A stretch of DNA of 64,000 nt from PALSA-894 sp963734185 (GCA_963734185.1 CAVTGA010000001.1:1736001-1800000); one strand, 5' to 3'; shown: positions 7,917 through 16,689, counted from the first letter of the stretch. Program-made: numbers and translations. Notes: generated from the letters alone by a model not told the origin.

Positions 7917-9296
7917 CTACTCCGCCGCTTCGCGCCGGTGGCGCGCGGCCGGCGTGCGCATGGTGACGAGCTCCTCGGCCGCGGTCGGATGCACCGCGAC
8001 GGTCGCGTCGAAGTCGGCCTTGGTCGCCTTCATCTTCACGGCGATGCCGACAAGCTGGATCATCTCTCCGGCATCGGGACCGACGATGTGGCAGCCGACC
8101 ACGCGGTCGGTCACGCCGTCGACGATCAGCTTCATCAGCACGCGGGTGTCGCGGCCGGACAACGTCGCTTTCAGCGGCCGGAACGTCGCCTTGTAGACGT
8201 CGACGAGGACGAGCTGCGCACGCGCCTCGGCCTCGGTCAGCCCGACGGTGCCGACCTCGGGCTCGGAGTAGACCGCGGTCGGGACATCGGCATGGTTGAC
8301 CGGCGTCGGCTTGCCGCCGAACACCGTGTCGGCGAACGCATGACCCTCGCGGATCGCCACGGGCGTCAGGTTCAGGCGGTTGGTCACGTCGCCGATCGCA
8401 TAGATGTGCTTGACCGAGGTCTGCGAGAACGCGTCGACCACGACCGCGTTGTCGGCCGCGAGCTTGACGCCGGCCTCCTCGAGACCGAGATGCGCCGCGT
8501 TCGGATGGCGCCCGATCGCGAACATCACCTGGTCGGCTTCGAAGGCGCGCCCGTCGGAGAGGCGCGCCGTGTAGCCGACCGCGGTCTTGGCCACTTCGGC
8601 GATCGTGCAGGCGCGCACGACGGAAATCCCGCGCATTTCCATCTCGCAGCACAGGTGCGCGCGCACGTCGTCGTCGAAGCCGCGCAGGATGTTGTCGCCG
8701 CGATAGACGATGGTCACCTGCGACCCGAGGCCGGCGAAAATCCCGGCGAACTCCACGGCCACGTAGCCGCCGCCCTGGATCACGATGCGCCGCGGCAGCT
8801 CCTTGAGATGGAACGCCTCGTTCGACGAGATCACGTGCTTGATGCCGGGGATCGGCCGGCCGTGGTTCGGATGCCCGCCGGTCGCGATCAGGATGTGCTT
8901 GGCGCGGACGCGCTCGCCGCCCGCAAGGCGCACCGTATGGTCATCCTCCAGCACGGCGCGGCCCCTGACGATGTTGACGCCGGCCTTGTCGAGGTTGGCG
9001 GTATAGACCGTTTCGAGCCGGGCGATCTCCTTGTCCTTGTTGGCGATCAAGGTCGGCCAGTCGAACGCCGGCTGCGTGGTCCAGCCATAGGCGGCGGCAT
9101 CCTCGAAATCGTGGCCGAAGCGCGCCGCATAGACTAGCAGCTTCTTCGGCACGCAGCCGCGGATGACGCAGGTGCCGCCGATCCGGTATTCCTCGGCGAT
9201 CGTCACGCGCGCGCCGTGGCCGGCCGCAACGCGCGCAGCGCGAACGCCGCCCGAGCCCGCCCCGATGACGAAGAGATCGACGGTCCTGTCAGGCAT
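7917..9296 (-). CDS. gor: Glutathione-disulfide reductase
   Basis: A flavoprotein that reduces oxidised glutathione with NADPH in the cytoplasm. The 459-residue chain has the FAD-binding GAGSGGVRAAR, the redox-active disulfide GGTCVIRGCVPKK (Cys43, Cys48), an NAD(P) Rossmann block GGGYVAVEFAGIFAGLG, and the dimer-interface catalytic motif HPTAAEEL near the C-terminus. KKL after the second cysteine and the presence of VEF rather than mercuric or lipoamide signatures favour glutathione reductase over dihydrolipoamide dehydrogenase. It is the last gene of an rpiA / DUF2059 / gor run with short gaps (20 and 32 bp). Confidence 0.93.
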   Translation of the reverse strand: MPDRTVDLFVIGAGSGGVRAARVAAGHGARVTIAEEYRIGGTCVIRGCVPKKLLVYAARFGHDFEDAAAYGWTTQPAFDWPTLIANKDKEIARLETVYTANLDKAGVNIVRGRAVLEDDHTVRLAGGERVRAKHILIATGGHPNHGRPIPGIKHVISSNEAFHLKELPRRIVIQGGGYVAVEFAGIFAGLGSQVTIVYRGDNILRGFDDDVRAHLCCEMEMRGISVVRACTIAEVAKTAVGYTARLSDGRAFEADQVMFAIGRHPNAAHLGLEEAGVKLAADNAVVVDAFSQTSVKHIYAIGDVTNRLNLTPVAIREGHAFADTVFGGKPTPVNHADVPTAVYSEPEVGTVGLTEAEARAQLVLVDVYKATFRPLKATLSGRDTRVLMKLIVDGVTDRVVGCHIVGPDAGEMIQLVGIAVKMKATKADFDATVAVHPTAAEELVTMRTPAARHRREAAE

Positions 9297-9328
9297 GCCT
9301 GCGACTTCGTTTCATGCGCGCAGCCGCA

Positions 9329-9838
9329 TCACAGGTCATGACCCTTCTTCTTCATCTCGGCACGGAAGCGCATCAGGATTTCCTCGGCCGTCTTCGGCGC
9401 CCATTGCTGGATGAAGTTGAAGGTGCGGTCGAGGATGCCCGGCTCCTGCGCCACGATCTTCCGGCCAAGCGGCGTCTTGAAGAACACAACCGCGTCCTTG
9501 AGCTCCTGCTCGGTGAACTGCTGGGCGTACTGTCGCGAGGCTTCGTTGATGAGCTCGGCGCGGCGCGATCCGAATTCGGTGCGCAGCTGGGCCGCCACGT
9601 CGGCGAGATCCTTGGACAGCTGCGGACTGGTCTGCAGCAGCATCGCCCGGGTCTGATCGACGATCCCGGAGATGACCGGATCGAACATGCCGGCGCCGCC
9701 CTTGATCTCGACAAGTTCCTTGGCCGCCGCCAAGGCGGCAGCCGAAGGCGTCTGGGCGCGGACCGGCCAAGTGGATGCGCACAACACCAACGCGAGCGTC
9801 GTTGCGCACGCGATCATGAAATTCGCCCTTGTGAACAT
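9329..9838 (-). CDS. Secreted DUF2059 protein
   Basis: The 169-residue protein has a signal peptide (about residues 1-28, ending WPVRAQ) and a DUF2059 domain, with the typical LRTEFGSRRAELINEASRQ and QFTEQELKDAVVFFKTPLG. The molecular role is unknown; it is presumably periplasmic. The ATG at 9838, with GGAG seven bases upstream, is chosen over the longer frame because it gives the signal peptide. It lies between rpiA and gor and is probably co-transcribed with both. Confidence 0.85.
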   Translation of the reverse strand: MFTRANFMIACATTLALVLCASTWPVRAQTPSAAALAAAKELVEIKGGAGMFDPVISGIVDQTRAMLLQTSPQLSKDLADVAAQLRTEFGSRRAELINEASRQYAQQFTEQELKDAVVFFKTPLGRKIVAQEPGILDRTFNFIQQWAPKTAEEILMRFRAEMKKKGHDL

Positions 9839-9857
9839 CGACTGCTCCTTTTGATCC

Positions 9858-10556
9858 TCAGGATTTCTCGACGATGCGTCGGCCCTCAGGCCCCGCGATG
9901 ACGGCGACGTGGGCCAGATCGATGAACAATCCGTGCTCGACGACGCCGGGAATGCCGGCAAGACGACGGCTCAGCGCGCGCGGATCGGCGATGCGCTGAA
10001 GCGCCGCATCGAGGATGAAGTGGCCGCCATCGGTGACGAAAGTACGGCCATCCTTGTCGCGGCGCAGGCCGATCGGGCCGGGGCTGCCCGCGGCGACGAC
10101 CGCGGTCTCGACCGCGCGCCGGGTCGCGGCAAGCCCGAACGGCACCACTTCGATCGGCAACGGGAACGCACCGAGCAGCGCGACCCATTTGCTGTCGTCC
10201 GCGATGACCACCATGCGGGCGGAGGCTGCGGCCACGATCTTCTCGCGCAGCAGCGCGCCGCCGCCGCCTTTGATCAACATGAGATCGGGGGCGATCTCGT
10301 CGGCGCCATCGATCGTCAGGTCGAGTTCGGGCGTCTCGTCCAGCGTGGTCAACGGAATGCCGACGCTTTCTGCCTGCGCGCGGGTCGCCTCCGAGGTCGG
10401 TACGGCGATCACATCGAGGCCCGCGCGCACGCGCTCGCCGAGCAGATCGACGAGATGACGCGCAGTCGAGCCGCTGCCGAGCCCGAGCCGCATTCCCGGC
10501 CGGACGAATTCGAGCGCGCCGACGGAGGCTTCGCGCTTGTAGGCTTCGGCATTCAT
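9858..10556 (-). CDS. rpiA: Ribose-5-phosphate isomerase A
   Basis: Interconverts ribose 5-phosphate and ribulose 5-phosphate in the pentose phosphate pathway, in the cytoplasm. The 232-residue product shows the family blocks GLGSGSTARHLVDLLGE, TIDGADEIAPDLMLIKGGGGALLREKI (catalytic Asp/Glu/Lys) and VTDGGHFILD. The length is normal. It begins the minus-strand run rpiA, DUF2059, gor and is divergent from gph, with the amplified repeat array between the two promoters. Confidence 0.95.
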   Translation of the reverse strand: MNAEAYKREASVGALEFVRPGMRLGLGSGSTARHLVDLLGERVRAGLDVIAVPTSEATRAQAESVGIPLTTLDETPELDLTIDGADEIAPDLMLIKGGGGALLREKIVAAASARMVVIADDSKWVALLGAFPLPIEVVPFGLAATRRAVETAVVAAGSPGPIGLRRDKDGRTFVTDGGHFILDAALQRIADPRALSRRLAGIPGVVEHGLFIDLAHVAVIAGPEGRRIVEKS

Positions 10557-10633
10557 GATCCCGGCATCGACCTTGGAGCGACAGCCGGCCTATCTAGCGT
10601 TCTTCGCCCGGTCAAGAAAGCCGAAAAAGCGCG

Positions 10634-11035
10634 CTGGTGTCCCGATTCCGAAGTTCGCCAGCACGTGCGGCACGGTCGGATGCGAACTTCGGAATCAAGG
10701 GGACACCAGCAAACTTTATGATTCCAGTGCCTCTTTGAACCCGAAGTTCGCAACCATCCTTGCCGCGCGTTGGGTGCGAACTTCGGGTTCGAGGCACTGG
10801 TGTCCCGATTCCGAAGTTCGCCAACACGTGCGGCACGGTCGGATGCGAACTTCGGAATCAAGGGGACACCAGCAAACTTTATGATTCCAGTGCCTCTTTG
10901 AACCCGAAGTTCGCAACCATCCTTGCCGCGCGTTGGGTGCGAACTTCGGGTTCGAGGCACTGGTGTCCCGATTCCGAAGTTCGCCAGCACGTGCGGCACG
11001 GTCGGATGCGAACTTCGGGTTCGGGGCACTGGTGC
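10634..11035. repeat. Tandemly amplified composite repeat, 163-bp period (site 2)
   Basis: Two near-identical 163-bp units (10634-10796 and 10797-10959) each hold hairpin A (arms ATTCCGAAGTTCGC), a spacer agcaaactttatgattcc and hairpin B (arms AACCCGAAGTTCGC). A third partial unit from 10960 joins the left arm and loop of A to the right arm of B (cgaacttcgggttc), so it is chimeric. Boundaries here read CTGG/CCAG rather than CTAG. It fills the divergent intergenic region between rpiA and gph. Confidence 0.92.
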
Positions 11036-11079
11036 CGCGAAACTTGCGTTGCGCACCTGCGCGCGCTAGCGCTTGCGCC

Positions 11080-11754
11080 ATGATCCAGCCGATCGTCGTC
11101 TTCGATCTCGACGGCACCCTCGTCGATACCGCGCCCGACCTCATCGACACGCTGAACGTGATTCTTGCGCGCCACGATTTTCCGCCAATGGCCTACGATG
11201 CCGCACGCGCGATGATCGGCGCGGGCGTCAAGCGGCTGTTGCAGCGCGCGCTTGCCGCAAACGGCCGGGATCTGCCGCCCGAAGAGATCGATCGGCTCTA
11301 CCGGGAATACCTGCCGCTCTACGCCGGGCGCATCGCCGAACTCTCGCGCCCCTTCCCCGGCCTCGCGCGCGCGCTCGATGAACTCGGCGGCAGCCATCGG
11401 TTCGCGGTGTGCACCAACAAGCTCGAATGGCTGTCGGTGCGCCTGCTCGATCAGCTTGGGTTGACCGGGCGCTTCGCGGCGATATGCGGGCAGGATACCT
11501 TCGGCGTGCAGAAGCCCGACCCGAGGATCCTGCTCGAGACGATCGCGCGCGCCGGCGGCGACCGCTCGCACGCCGTCCTGGTCGGGGATTCGATGACCGA
11601 CGTTGCGACCGCGCGAGCCGCCGGCATCCCGGTCATTGTGGTCGAGTTCGGCTACACCGAAACGCCTGCAGCCGAGCTCGGCGCCGACCGGCTGATCGCG
11701 CGCTTCGAGGAACTGCGCGCCGCCGTTTTCGAGCTTGTTCCGCCGCGGCCGTGA
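11080..11754 (+). CDS. gph: Phosphoglycolate phosphatase, HAD family
   Basis: A cytoplasmic HAD phosphatase that removes 2-phosphoglycolate formed in DNA repair or by RuBisCO oxygenation. The 224-residue protein has motif I VFDLDGTLVDTAPDL (nucleophile Asp), motif II VCTNK, the lysine motif GVQKPDP and motif IV VGDSMTDVATARAAG. The ATG at 11080 directly precedes motif I and is preferred to the longer frame, which runs through the repeat. It is divergent from rpiA. The exact substrate is inferred from the close match to Gph; other small phosphates are possible. Confidence 0.88.
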   Translation: MIQPIVVFDLDGTLVDTAPDLIDTLNVILARHDFPPMAYDAARAMIGAGVKRLLQRALAANGRDLPPEEIDRLYREYLPLYAGRIAELSRPFPGLARALDELGGSHRFAVCTNKLEWLSVRLLDQLGLTGRFAAICGQDTFGVQKPDPRILLETIARAGGDRSHAVLVGDSMTDVATARAAGIPVIVVEFGYTETPAAELGADRLIARFEELRAAVFELVPPRP

Positions 11755-11826
11755 CGGGGCCGCGCGGTTGCGCCTGCGGCTCTGCGCGCTTATGGTCGGC
11801 CCGGGGGACGGGACCAGCCGAGTGCC

Positions 11827-12276
11827 ATGATTGCGATCGTACGCGTATGCGCCGTTGCGGGCGCGCTGCTGACTGCCGGCTGCGCATCGTGGACGCCGAG
11901 CCTCGACTTCCTGCCGAGCCTGCCGAGCCTCTCGTCGAGCGGCCCCTCCGTCACGCTCGGGATCGAGACCGATCCGCCCGGCGCGGACGCCAGCACCTCG
12001 GTCGGCCCGGGCTGCCGCACGCCCTGCACGGTGGCGGTGCCGGCCGACCGCGAGTTCACCGTCAGCCTGACTCTCAACGGCTACCTGCCGCAGATCGTGC
12101 CGGTGCGCCCGCGCGCGCCCGACAACGTACGCCCGGAGCCGGAGGGCGGCGTGATCGCGACCGCCGACCTGGTGCCGAACCCGATCCTGGTGCAGATGGA
12201 GCCGGCCCCGCCGCCGGCGCCGCCGAAGAAGCGGCGCGCGCCGCGCACGCCCAAGGCCAAGACGCCGAAGCAGTAG
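11827..12276 (+). CDS. Lipoprotein with PEGA-like domain
   Basis: The 149-residue protein has a lipoprotein signal with lipobox LTAGC (Cys19). A PEGA-like beta domain of about 60 residues follows (IETDPPGADAS, then CRTPCTVAVPADREFTVSLTLNGYLPQ), with a basic proline-rich tail (PAPPPAPPKKRRAPRTPKAK). PEGA domains are usually surface or S-layer associated. The gene sits 72 bp after gph and just upstream of tRNA-Val. Function is unknown; envelope location is inferred from the lipobox. Confidence 0.78.
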   Translation: MIAIVRVCAVAGALLTAGCASWTPSLDFLPSLPSLSSSGPSVTLGIETDPPGADASTSVGPGCRTPCTVAVPADREFTVSLTLNGYLPQIVPVRPRAPDNVRPEPEGGVIATADLVPNPILVQMEPAPPPAPPKKRRAPRTPKAKTPKQ

Positions 12277-12319
12277 CGCGGTTGACACTGCCGCGACTTG
12301 CCTTAAACCGTCGCCCAAA

Positions 12320-12394
12320 GGGCGCTTAGCTCAGCGGGAGAGCGTTCGCTTCACACGCGAGAGGTCGTAGGTTCAATCCCTACAGCGCCCACCA
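12320..12394 (+). tRNA. tRNA-Val (anticodon CAC)
   Basis: The cloverleaf folds from the sequence: a 7-bp acceptor stem GGGCGCT/AGCGCCC, a D-arm with AGCTCAGCGGGAGAGC, an anticodon loop TTCACAC with CAC at positions 34-36, and a T-arm GTAGGTTCAATCCCTAC. CCA is encoded at 12392-12394. It reads the GUG valine codon. No integrase or attachment-site duplication was seen beside it. Confidence 0.96.
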
Positions 12395-12438
12395 AAAAAG
12401 GCCTTGCCGGCCAGACCGAAGTCCGGACAAGCAAGGCC
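12394..12438 (-). terminator. Intrinsic terminator with TTCG tetraloop
   Basis: On the minus strand GGCCTTGC pairs with GCAAGGCC, and inside it CCGGAC-TTCG-GTCTGG forms a second stem with a stable tetraloop. A run of six T follows (six A at 12394-12399 on the plus strand). It lies 39 bases past the stop of the small minus-strand gene. The T-run overlaps the CCA end of tRNA-Val. Confidence 0.8.
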
Positions 12439-12476
12439 AAGTCTTCGCCGCGGGAGGCGAGCGGCGGATTCGACGG

Positions 12477-12671
12477 CTAGTGCAACCTTCCGGGTCGTCC
12501 GGTGCGGGCCTGCGCTTCATGGCGCGCCACGGCGAGCAGATAGGCCAGATCCTTCAGTCCACCGCGGGACGCCATGCGCTCAAGCTCGCGCATGAGGGTC
12601 GCGATGTATTCGGCGCACTCATGCGGTTGCGCCGGTGAATCGATCGTCTTCTTTGGTTTGCGTGCGGTCAT
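12477..12671 (-). CDS. Small conserved-looking hypothetical protein
   Basis: A 64-residue protein (MTARKPKKTIDSPAQPHE and onward) with a basic N-terminus and a helical middle, ECAEYIATLMRELERMA. No domain was recognised. The ATG at 12671 has GGGGA eight bases upstream and is preferred to the start at 12728. A strong terminator follows the stop, which supports a real transcript. Small helical proteins of this type are common in Bradyrhizobiaceae; no function can be given. Confidence 0.6.
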   Translation of the reverse strand: MTARKPKKTIDSPAQPHECAEYIATLMRELERMASRGGLKDLAYLLAVARHEAQARTGRPGRLH

Positions 12672-13029
12672 GATCAAATTTCCCCCTGTGAGCTCGACTT
12701 TGGCTCTCCTCCCATCATGCACTCGCATCGTGATTGCACCGTGAAACCATCCGCAGCGGGTGGCCGTGGGCTCCCGCCCGCGCCATCAGGCCTCGTGATG
12801 CCCGCCACGATGTTCGTTGAGAGGCGTGCGCCTAGGCGCAAAGTCTATCCCCGCGCGGAACTCGCGTGGTCTTAGGGCAACACTCGGCAAAAAGCCGGCG
12901 ATGGCCGTGCACGGCGGCGGCGAATTTGGGTTGCCGGGACGCACGAATTATGGCCCTGCTGAATTCGCGGTCGCTCGAATCGCATGTGGTCCAACCTATT
13001 GACGTAATTCGAACAAACGGGGCTTTGCG
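12672..13029. other. Divergent intergenic region without a gene
   Basis: These 358 bases separate the small minus-strand gene and the L,D-transpeptidase gene and should hold both promoters. No convincing open frame, RNA gene or repeat was found. A short frame at 12817-13002 looks like chance. Confidence 0.5.
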
Positions 13030-13689
13030 ATGCCGTCGCGCTTCCTGGTCGGGCTTGCGGTCACGGCTTTCACGCTTGCTGCTGCGACGGCCACCGCAGC
13101 CCCGACACGGCCGGCAAGGCCCGCCGCGCCGCCTGCAGCCGCGCCCACCGCACCAGCCACGCCGCCCGCCGTGATGATCGACCCGGAGGGCCGCTATACC
13201 GGCGGCCGTCCGCACGGCAGCCTGTACGGCCTATTCGGCGGCGCCTCTCCGGTCCCGCGCACCACCGTCAGTTTCGCCGGCAACCACGCGCCCGGCACCA
13301 TCATCATCAACACCGCGGAGCGGCGGCTCTACTACGTGCTCGGCGACGGGCAGGCGCTGCGCTACGGCATCGGCGTCGGACGCATCGGCTTCACCTGGGC
13401 CGGCACCACGGCGGTCTCGCAAAAGCGCGAGTGGCCGGCCTGGACGCCGCCGTCGCAGATGCTCAAGCGCCGGCCCGATCTGCCCCGTTATATGCCGGGC
13501 GGGCCGAACAATCCGCTCGGCGCGCGCGCCATGTACCTCGGTTCCTCGCTCTACCGTATCCACGGCTCGAACGAGCCCGAGACCATCGGGCAGGCGGTGT
13601 CGTCGGGCTGCTTCCGGCTGACCAACGAGGACGTGATCGACCTCTACAACCGCGTGCGCGTCGGCGCCAAGGTGATCGTGCTGCGCTGA
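13030..13689 (+). CDS. Secreted L,D-transpeptidase (YkuD domain)
   Basis: A periplasmic enzyme that crosslinks peptidoglycan or attaches envelope proteins to it. The 219-residue protein has a signal peptide (about 1-23), an Ala/Pro-rich linker to about residue 50, then a YkuD domain with GTIIINTAERRLYYVLG. The catalytic motif is HGSNEPETIGQAVSSGCFRL, with Cys194 as nucleophile and its partner histidine. Low-identity homologues are numerous in this order. A strong terminator follows at 13713, so it is probably monocistronic. Confidence 0.9.
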   Translation: MPSRFLVGLAVTAFTLAAATATAAPTRPARPAAPPAAAPTAPATPPAVMIDPEGRYTGGRPHGSLYGLFGGASPVPRTTVSFAGNHAPGTIIINTAERRLYYVLGDGQALRYGIGVGRIGFTWAGTTAVSQKREWPAWTPPSQMLKRRPDLPRYMPGGPNNPLGARAMYLGSSLYRIHGSNEPETIGQAVSSGCFRLTNEDVIDLYNRVRVGAKVIVLR

Positions 13690-13712
13690 ACGGAGAAGTT
13701 GCATTCACCGCA

Positions 13713-13743
13713 GGGGCCGGCATCGCGCCGGCCCCTTTCGTTT
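13713..13743 (+). terminator. Intrinsic terminator after the L,D-transpeptidase gene
   Basis: A 9-bp GC stem (GGGGCCGGC / GCCGGCCCC) with loop atcgc is followed by TTTCGTTT, 24 bases beyond the stop codon. Confidence 0.8.
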
Positions 13744-13806
13744 GCAACTGGACCGGCAAACCGCTTGGATTGGCCAGGACACTCGCTGTCATCAGGGGAG
13801 AGCGCC

Positions 13807-16653
13807 ATGGCCCACGTCGTCGGAACCGTCCAGCCTGTCGCGCAGCCAGTGGTCATCGGCCCCGATTCCGGATTGCCGCCGACCTCGCCCAACACCTGGG
13901 CGTTCGACCTCGATCCCGGCCCGCCGCCCGCCGGCGGCATCAAGTTCATCATCGTGCATCTGCAGGGCCTGAACCTTCCGGCCAACAACCGGGTTGAAAT
14001 CGACCTCGGCTACGACACCGACGTGCTCACCGCGACGACCGATCTCGATTTCTGGTCGCGGCCGGTCAATCTTTCCGCCTTTCCCTCCGGCAAGATTCCG
14101 CTCCGCTACATCACCAACGGTTCTGCCAGCGGAAGCGTCACGCTCGATCGCTTCGGCCGCGGCGAGCGTCATCCGAGCGACAACGATCCGGGCGCCAATT
14201 CGAACTGCGATCCGTTCCTGCTCGACGCCAACTATGTCGAGCCGCCGTTCGGCCCCGCGTTTTTCTGCGCGACGCCGCCCGACTTCGAGAACGTCGAATG
14301 CGTGACCGCGGCGGGCGACGTGCGCAAGACCGTCGCGCCCGCGGCCGGCATGATCGTACACGTCGATCTCGCCGCCGACGGCGTCACCGAGATCCTGTCG
14401 AGCTTCACCGGCACGCTGGTCGGAGCCGACCTGGTGCTCACCTGCGCGCAGTTCCTGCTGCTGTCATCGGCGCAGATCCAGTCGAGCTCGATCATCTTCA
14501 ACTACCAGACCACGTGCGCGGGCGCGCGGCCGGCCGGCTATGTCGGTCGCTTCCACAAGGTGAAGCGGGTGGTGAAGCTCGGCTTCTTCAGCGCGGTCGA
14601 TTACGCCCTGTTCCAAATCAGCGTTCCGCCGGCCGGCCTCGGCATCACCCCGATCGTGATGCGCCCGGACCTTCCCGCGATCGGCGAGGACGTCTTCTGC
14701 ATCCACCACCCCGAAGGCGCGGTGAAGCGGCTCTCGGCCACGCATGGGTCGTTCAAGACCGTGATCGACAGCGACATCAACGCGGTCGTCGCCGACCTCG
14801 ACGTCGCGAGCGGCTCGACCGGCGCCGGCTTGTTCGACGCCGCCGGCCGTATCGTCGGCGTGATGCACGCGGGTTTCCCCTGCAATATCGTGTTCTTCCC
14901 GACCGCCGGCGTGCTCGCCGACGTCGGCAATCCGGTCGAAGACCCGCTCGCGCGCGACGTGATGATCGTGTTCGACCGCTCCGGCAGCATGGTGGCCGAT
15001 GCCGGTACCGGACGGCCCAAGATCGCCGAGGCGCAGGACGCCGCCTCGCTGTTCGTCCAACTGGTGCAGAGCGACGGCGCCAACCAGATCGGGCTGGTGT
15101 CGTTCAGTACGGTGGCGAGCGATCCGGTCGATTTCGCGTTGCAGCCGGTCAATACCGTCAACAAGGCGACGCTGATCGGGCCCACGCCATTCACCGGCGG
15201 AATCCTCGGCGGGCTGAACGCCAACGGCGCGACCTCGATCGGAGACGGGCTGGAGGCGGCACGCGATCAGATGCCGGACCCGTTCACCCTGCGCTCGATC
15301 CTGCTCCTCACCGACGGGTTGCAGAACAGGCCGCCCTTCATCCAGGAGGTCACCGGGCTCGACGGCATCAGCATCAACGCCATCGGCTTCGGCGAGGCCT
15401 CGAGCCTCAACGGGGCGCTGCTGACGGAACTTTCCGAGACCCACAACGGGCTCTACATGCGCGCCGGCGACGGCCTCGACCTGAAGAAGTACTTCGCGCT
15501 CGCCTTCGGCAACATCTTCGCCTCCGGCACCCTGCTCGATCCGCAGGGCCGCCTCAGGGCCGGCGACAAGGAGAGCAAGCCGATCCGCTTCAGTGTTTGC
15601 GGCGAGAAAGTCATTACCATCGTGGCCGGCTGGGACCGGGACGGCGCCAAGCTCGCCATCAACGTCAAGACGCCCGGCGGCGCGACCATCACCGCAACGA
15701 CACCCGGCATCGAGGATGCGACCGGGCGCACCTGGGCGTTCCTGCGCATCAGGTTGCCGCACGGCGGCGAGCGCAACGGAATGTGGACGGTCGTGCTGAG
15801 TCGCGAAGAGTCCGGCGGGGCGCGCGTCCTGAACTATTTCGTCAACGTCGTTGCCGGCGGCGGTGCAAGGCTGACCCGCTGGCCGGGGCGCGATCTCTAC
15901 CACACCGGCGACCTGATCAATCCGACCGTGCGGCTCGCCGGCGGCGACGGTTTTCCCAAGGACGCCAAGGTGCGCCTGACGGTGATGCGGCCGAACGCGA
16001 GCGCCGGCACCATCCTGACCAAGGCGAAAAAACCGCAGCGACCCGCGGCGCAAAGCGGCGATACGATCCCGGCGCGCTACACCACGATGCTGGCGCTGGA
16101 GAAATCGTCACGCAAGCCGATCGTCGACTATTCGGAGCATCGCTTCGAGCTCACGCCCAACGCCGTGCAGGGCGTCATGAACGTGCGCAGCACCGGACTG
16201 CACGGCGCGGTGCTGAAGGACTTTCTCAACGTCGAGGGCACCTACACGTTCCACGCGGTCGCGACCTACGCCAAGGCCAAGGGCTGCGTCAGCTCGCGCG
16301 AGCTACAGTGGTCGGTCGAGGTCGAGCTGAACATCGATCAGGGCAAGTCGGACGTGAATGTCACGCCCGGGCCGACGCGCCCGGACCGGAAGAAGACCGC
16401 GGTCTTCGTCATCACCCCGCGCGACTCTTTCGGCAACCATGTCGGTCCGGGCCGTCCCGATGGCTTCACGGTGACCGGCGCGGCCGGTGTCACGCTCGAG
16501 GGCGCGGTGCGCGACAATGGCGACGGCTCCTACAGCGTGACCGGCATCGTCGAACCCGGCACGCGCAAGCCCGCCGTCGTGCTCGGCAATGCCGAACGCT
16601 GCCTGTGCAGGGTCGCGGGGCGTCCGGGGGCAAGGCCGAGGAAGAAGCGGTAG
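13807..16653 (+). CDS. Trypsin-like (degenerate) plus von Willebrand A domain protein
   Basis: A 948-residue protein with no signal peptide. Residues 1 to about 180 are a beta-rich domain of unknown type. Residues about 190-370 resemble a glutamyl/lysyl-endopeptidase-like trypsin fold (VFCIHHPEGAVKRLSA). The position of the catalytic His is Gln215 (LTCAQ for TAAHC), and the nucleophile serine position is Thr338 (GSTGAGLFD for GSSGSPLFD); the Asp is kept (Asp265, DYALF). Residues 385 to about 570 are a VWA domain with an intact MIDAS start at Asp390 (DRSGSM), GATSIGDGL and LLLTDG. The last 350 residues are beta-sandwich-like. GGGAGAG precedes the ATG. A binding or adhesion role is more likely than proteolysis; the function is unknown. 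Confidence 0.72.
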   Translation: MAHVVGTVQPVAQPVVIGPDSGLPPTSPNTWAFDLDPGPPPAGGIKFIIVHLQGLNLPANNRVEIDLGYDTDVLTATTDLDFWSRPVNLSAFPSGKIPLRYITNGSASGSVTLDRFGRGERHPSDNDPGANSNCDPFLLDANYVEPPFGPAFFCATPPDFENVECVTAAGDVRKTVAPAAGMIVHVDLAADGVTEILSSFTGTLVGADLVLTCAQFLLLSSAQIQSSSIIFNYQTTCAGARPAGYVGRFHKVKRVVKLGFFSAVDYALFQISVPPAGLGITPIVMRPDLPAIGEDVFCIHHPEGAVKRLSATHGSFKTVIDSDINAVVADLDVASGSTGAGLFDAAGRIVGVMHAGFPCNIVFFPTAGVLADVGNPVEDPLARDVMIVFDRSGSMVADAGTGRPKIAEAQDAASLFVQLVQSDGANQIGLVSFSTVASDPVDFALQPVNTVNKATLIGPTPFTGGILGGLNANGATSIGDGLEAARDQMPDPFTLRSILLLTDGLQNRPPFIQEVTGLDGISINAIGFGEASSLNGALLTELSETHNGLYMRAGDGLDLKKYFALAFGNIFASGTLLDPQGRLRAGDKESKPIRFSVCGEKVITIVAGWDRDGAKLAINVKTPGGATITATTPGIEDATGRTWAFLRIRLPHGGERNGMWTVVLSREESGGARVLNYFVNVVAGGGARLTRWPGRDLYHTGDLINPTVRLAGGDGFPKDAKVRLTVMRPNASAGTILTKAKKPQRPAAQSGDTIPARYTTMLALEKSSRKPIVDYSEHRFELTPNAVQGVMNVRSTGLHGAVLKDFLNVEGTYTFHAVATYAKAKGCVSSRELQWSVEVELNIDQGKSDVNVTPGPTRPDRKKTAVFVITPRDSFGNHVGPGRPDGFTVTGAAGVTLEGAVRDNGDGSYSVTGIVEPGTRKPAVVLGNAERCLCRVAGRPGARPRKKR

Positions 16654-16656
16654 AGG

Positions 16657-16689
16657 TAGCCCGGGTTGAGCGGGGAGCGAAACCCGGGA
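16657..16689. repeat. CCCGGGTT inverted repeat element
   Basis: CCCGGGTT (16660-16667) and AACCCGGG (16681-16688) form a hairpin with the gag-cgggg-agcg loop typical of a short palindrome widespread in alphaproteobacteria. It lies between the convergent 3' ends of the VWA-protein gene and the next minus-strand gene, and could act as a terminator for either. Confidence 0.65.

Noticed and set aside
10634..11035. CRISPR array
   Set aside because: The 163-bp period, long internal inverted repeats and identical 'spacers' do not fit CRISPR repeats of about 30 bp with unique spacers, and no cas genes are present.
10553..11150. Proteins encoded within the repeat array
   Set aside because: Several frames are open through the hairpins on both strands, but they repeat the same peptides at every copy and have no start signals. 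They are by-products of the palindromes.
12320..12394. tRNA-Val as an integration site
   Set aside because: No duplicate of the tRNA 3' end and no integrase were seen in the neighbouring sequence.
12999..13004. TTGACG as a -35 box for the L,D-transpeptidase gene
   Set aside because: A -10 at the right distance would fall on the start codon and no matching hexamer is present.
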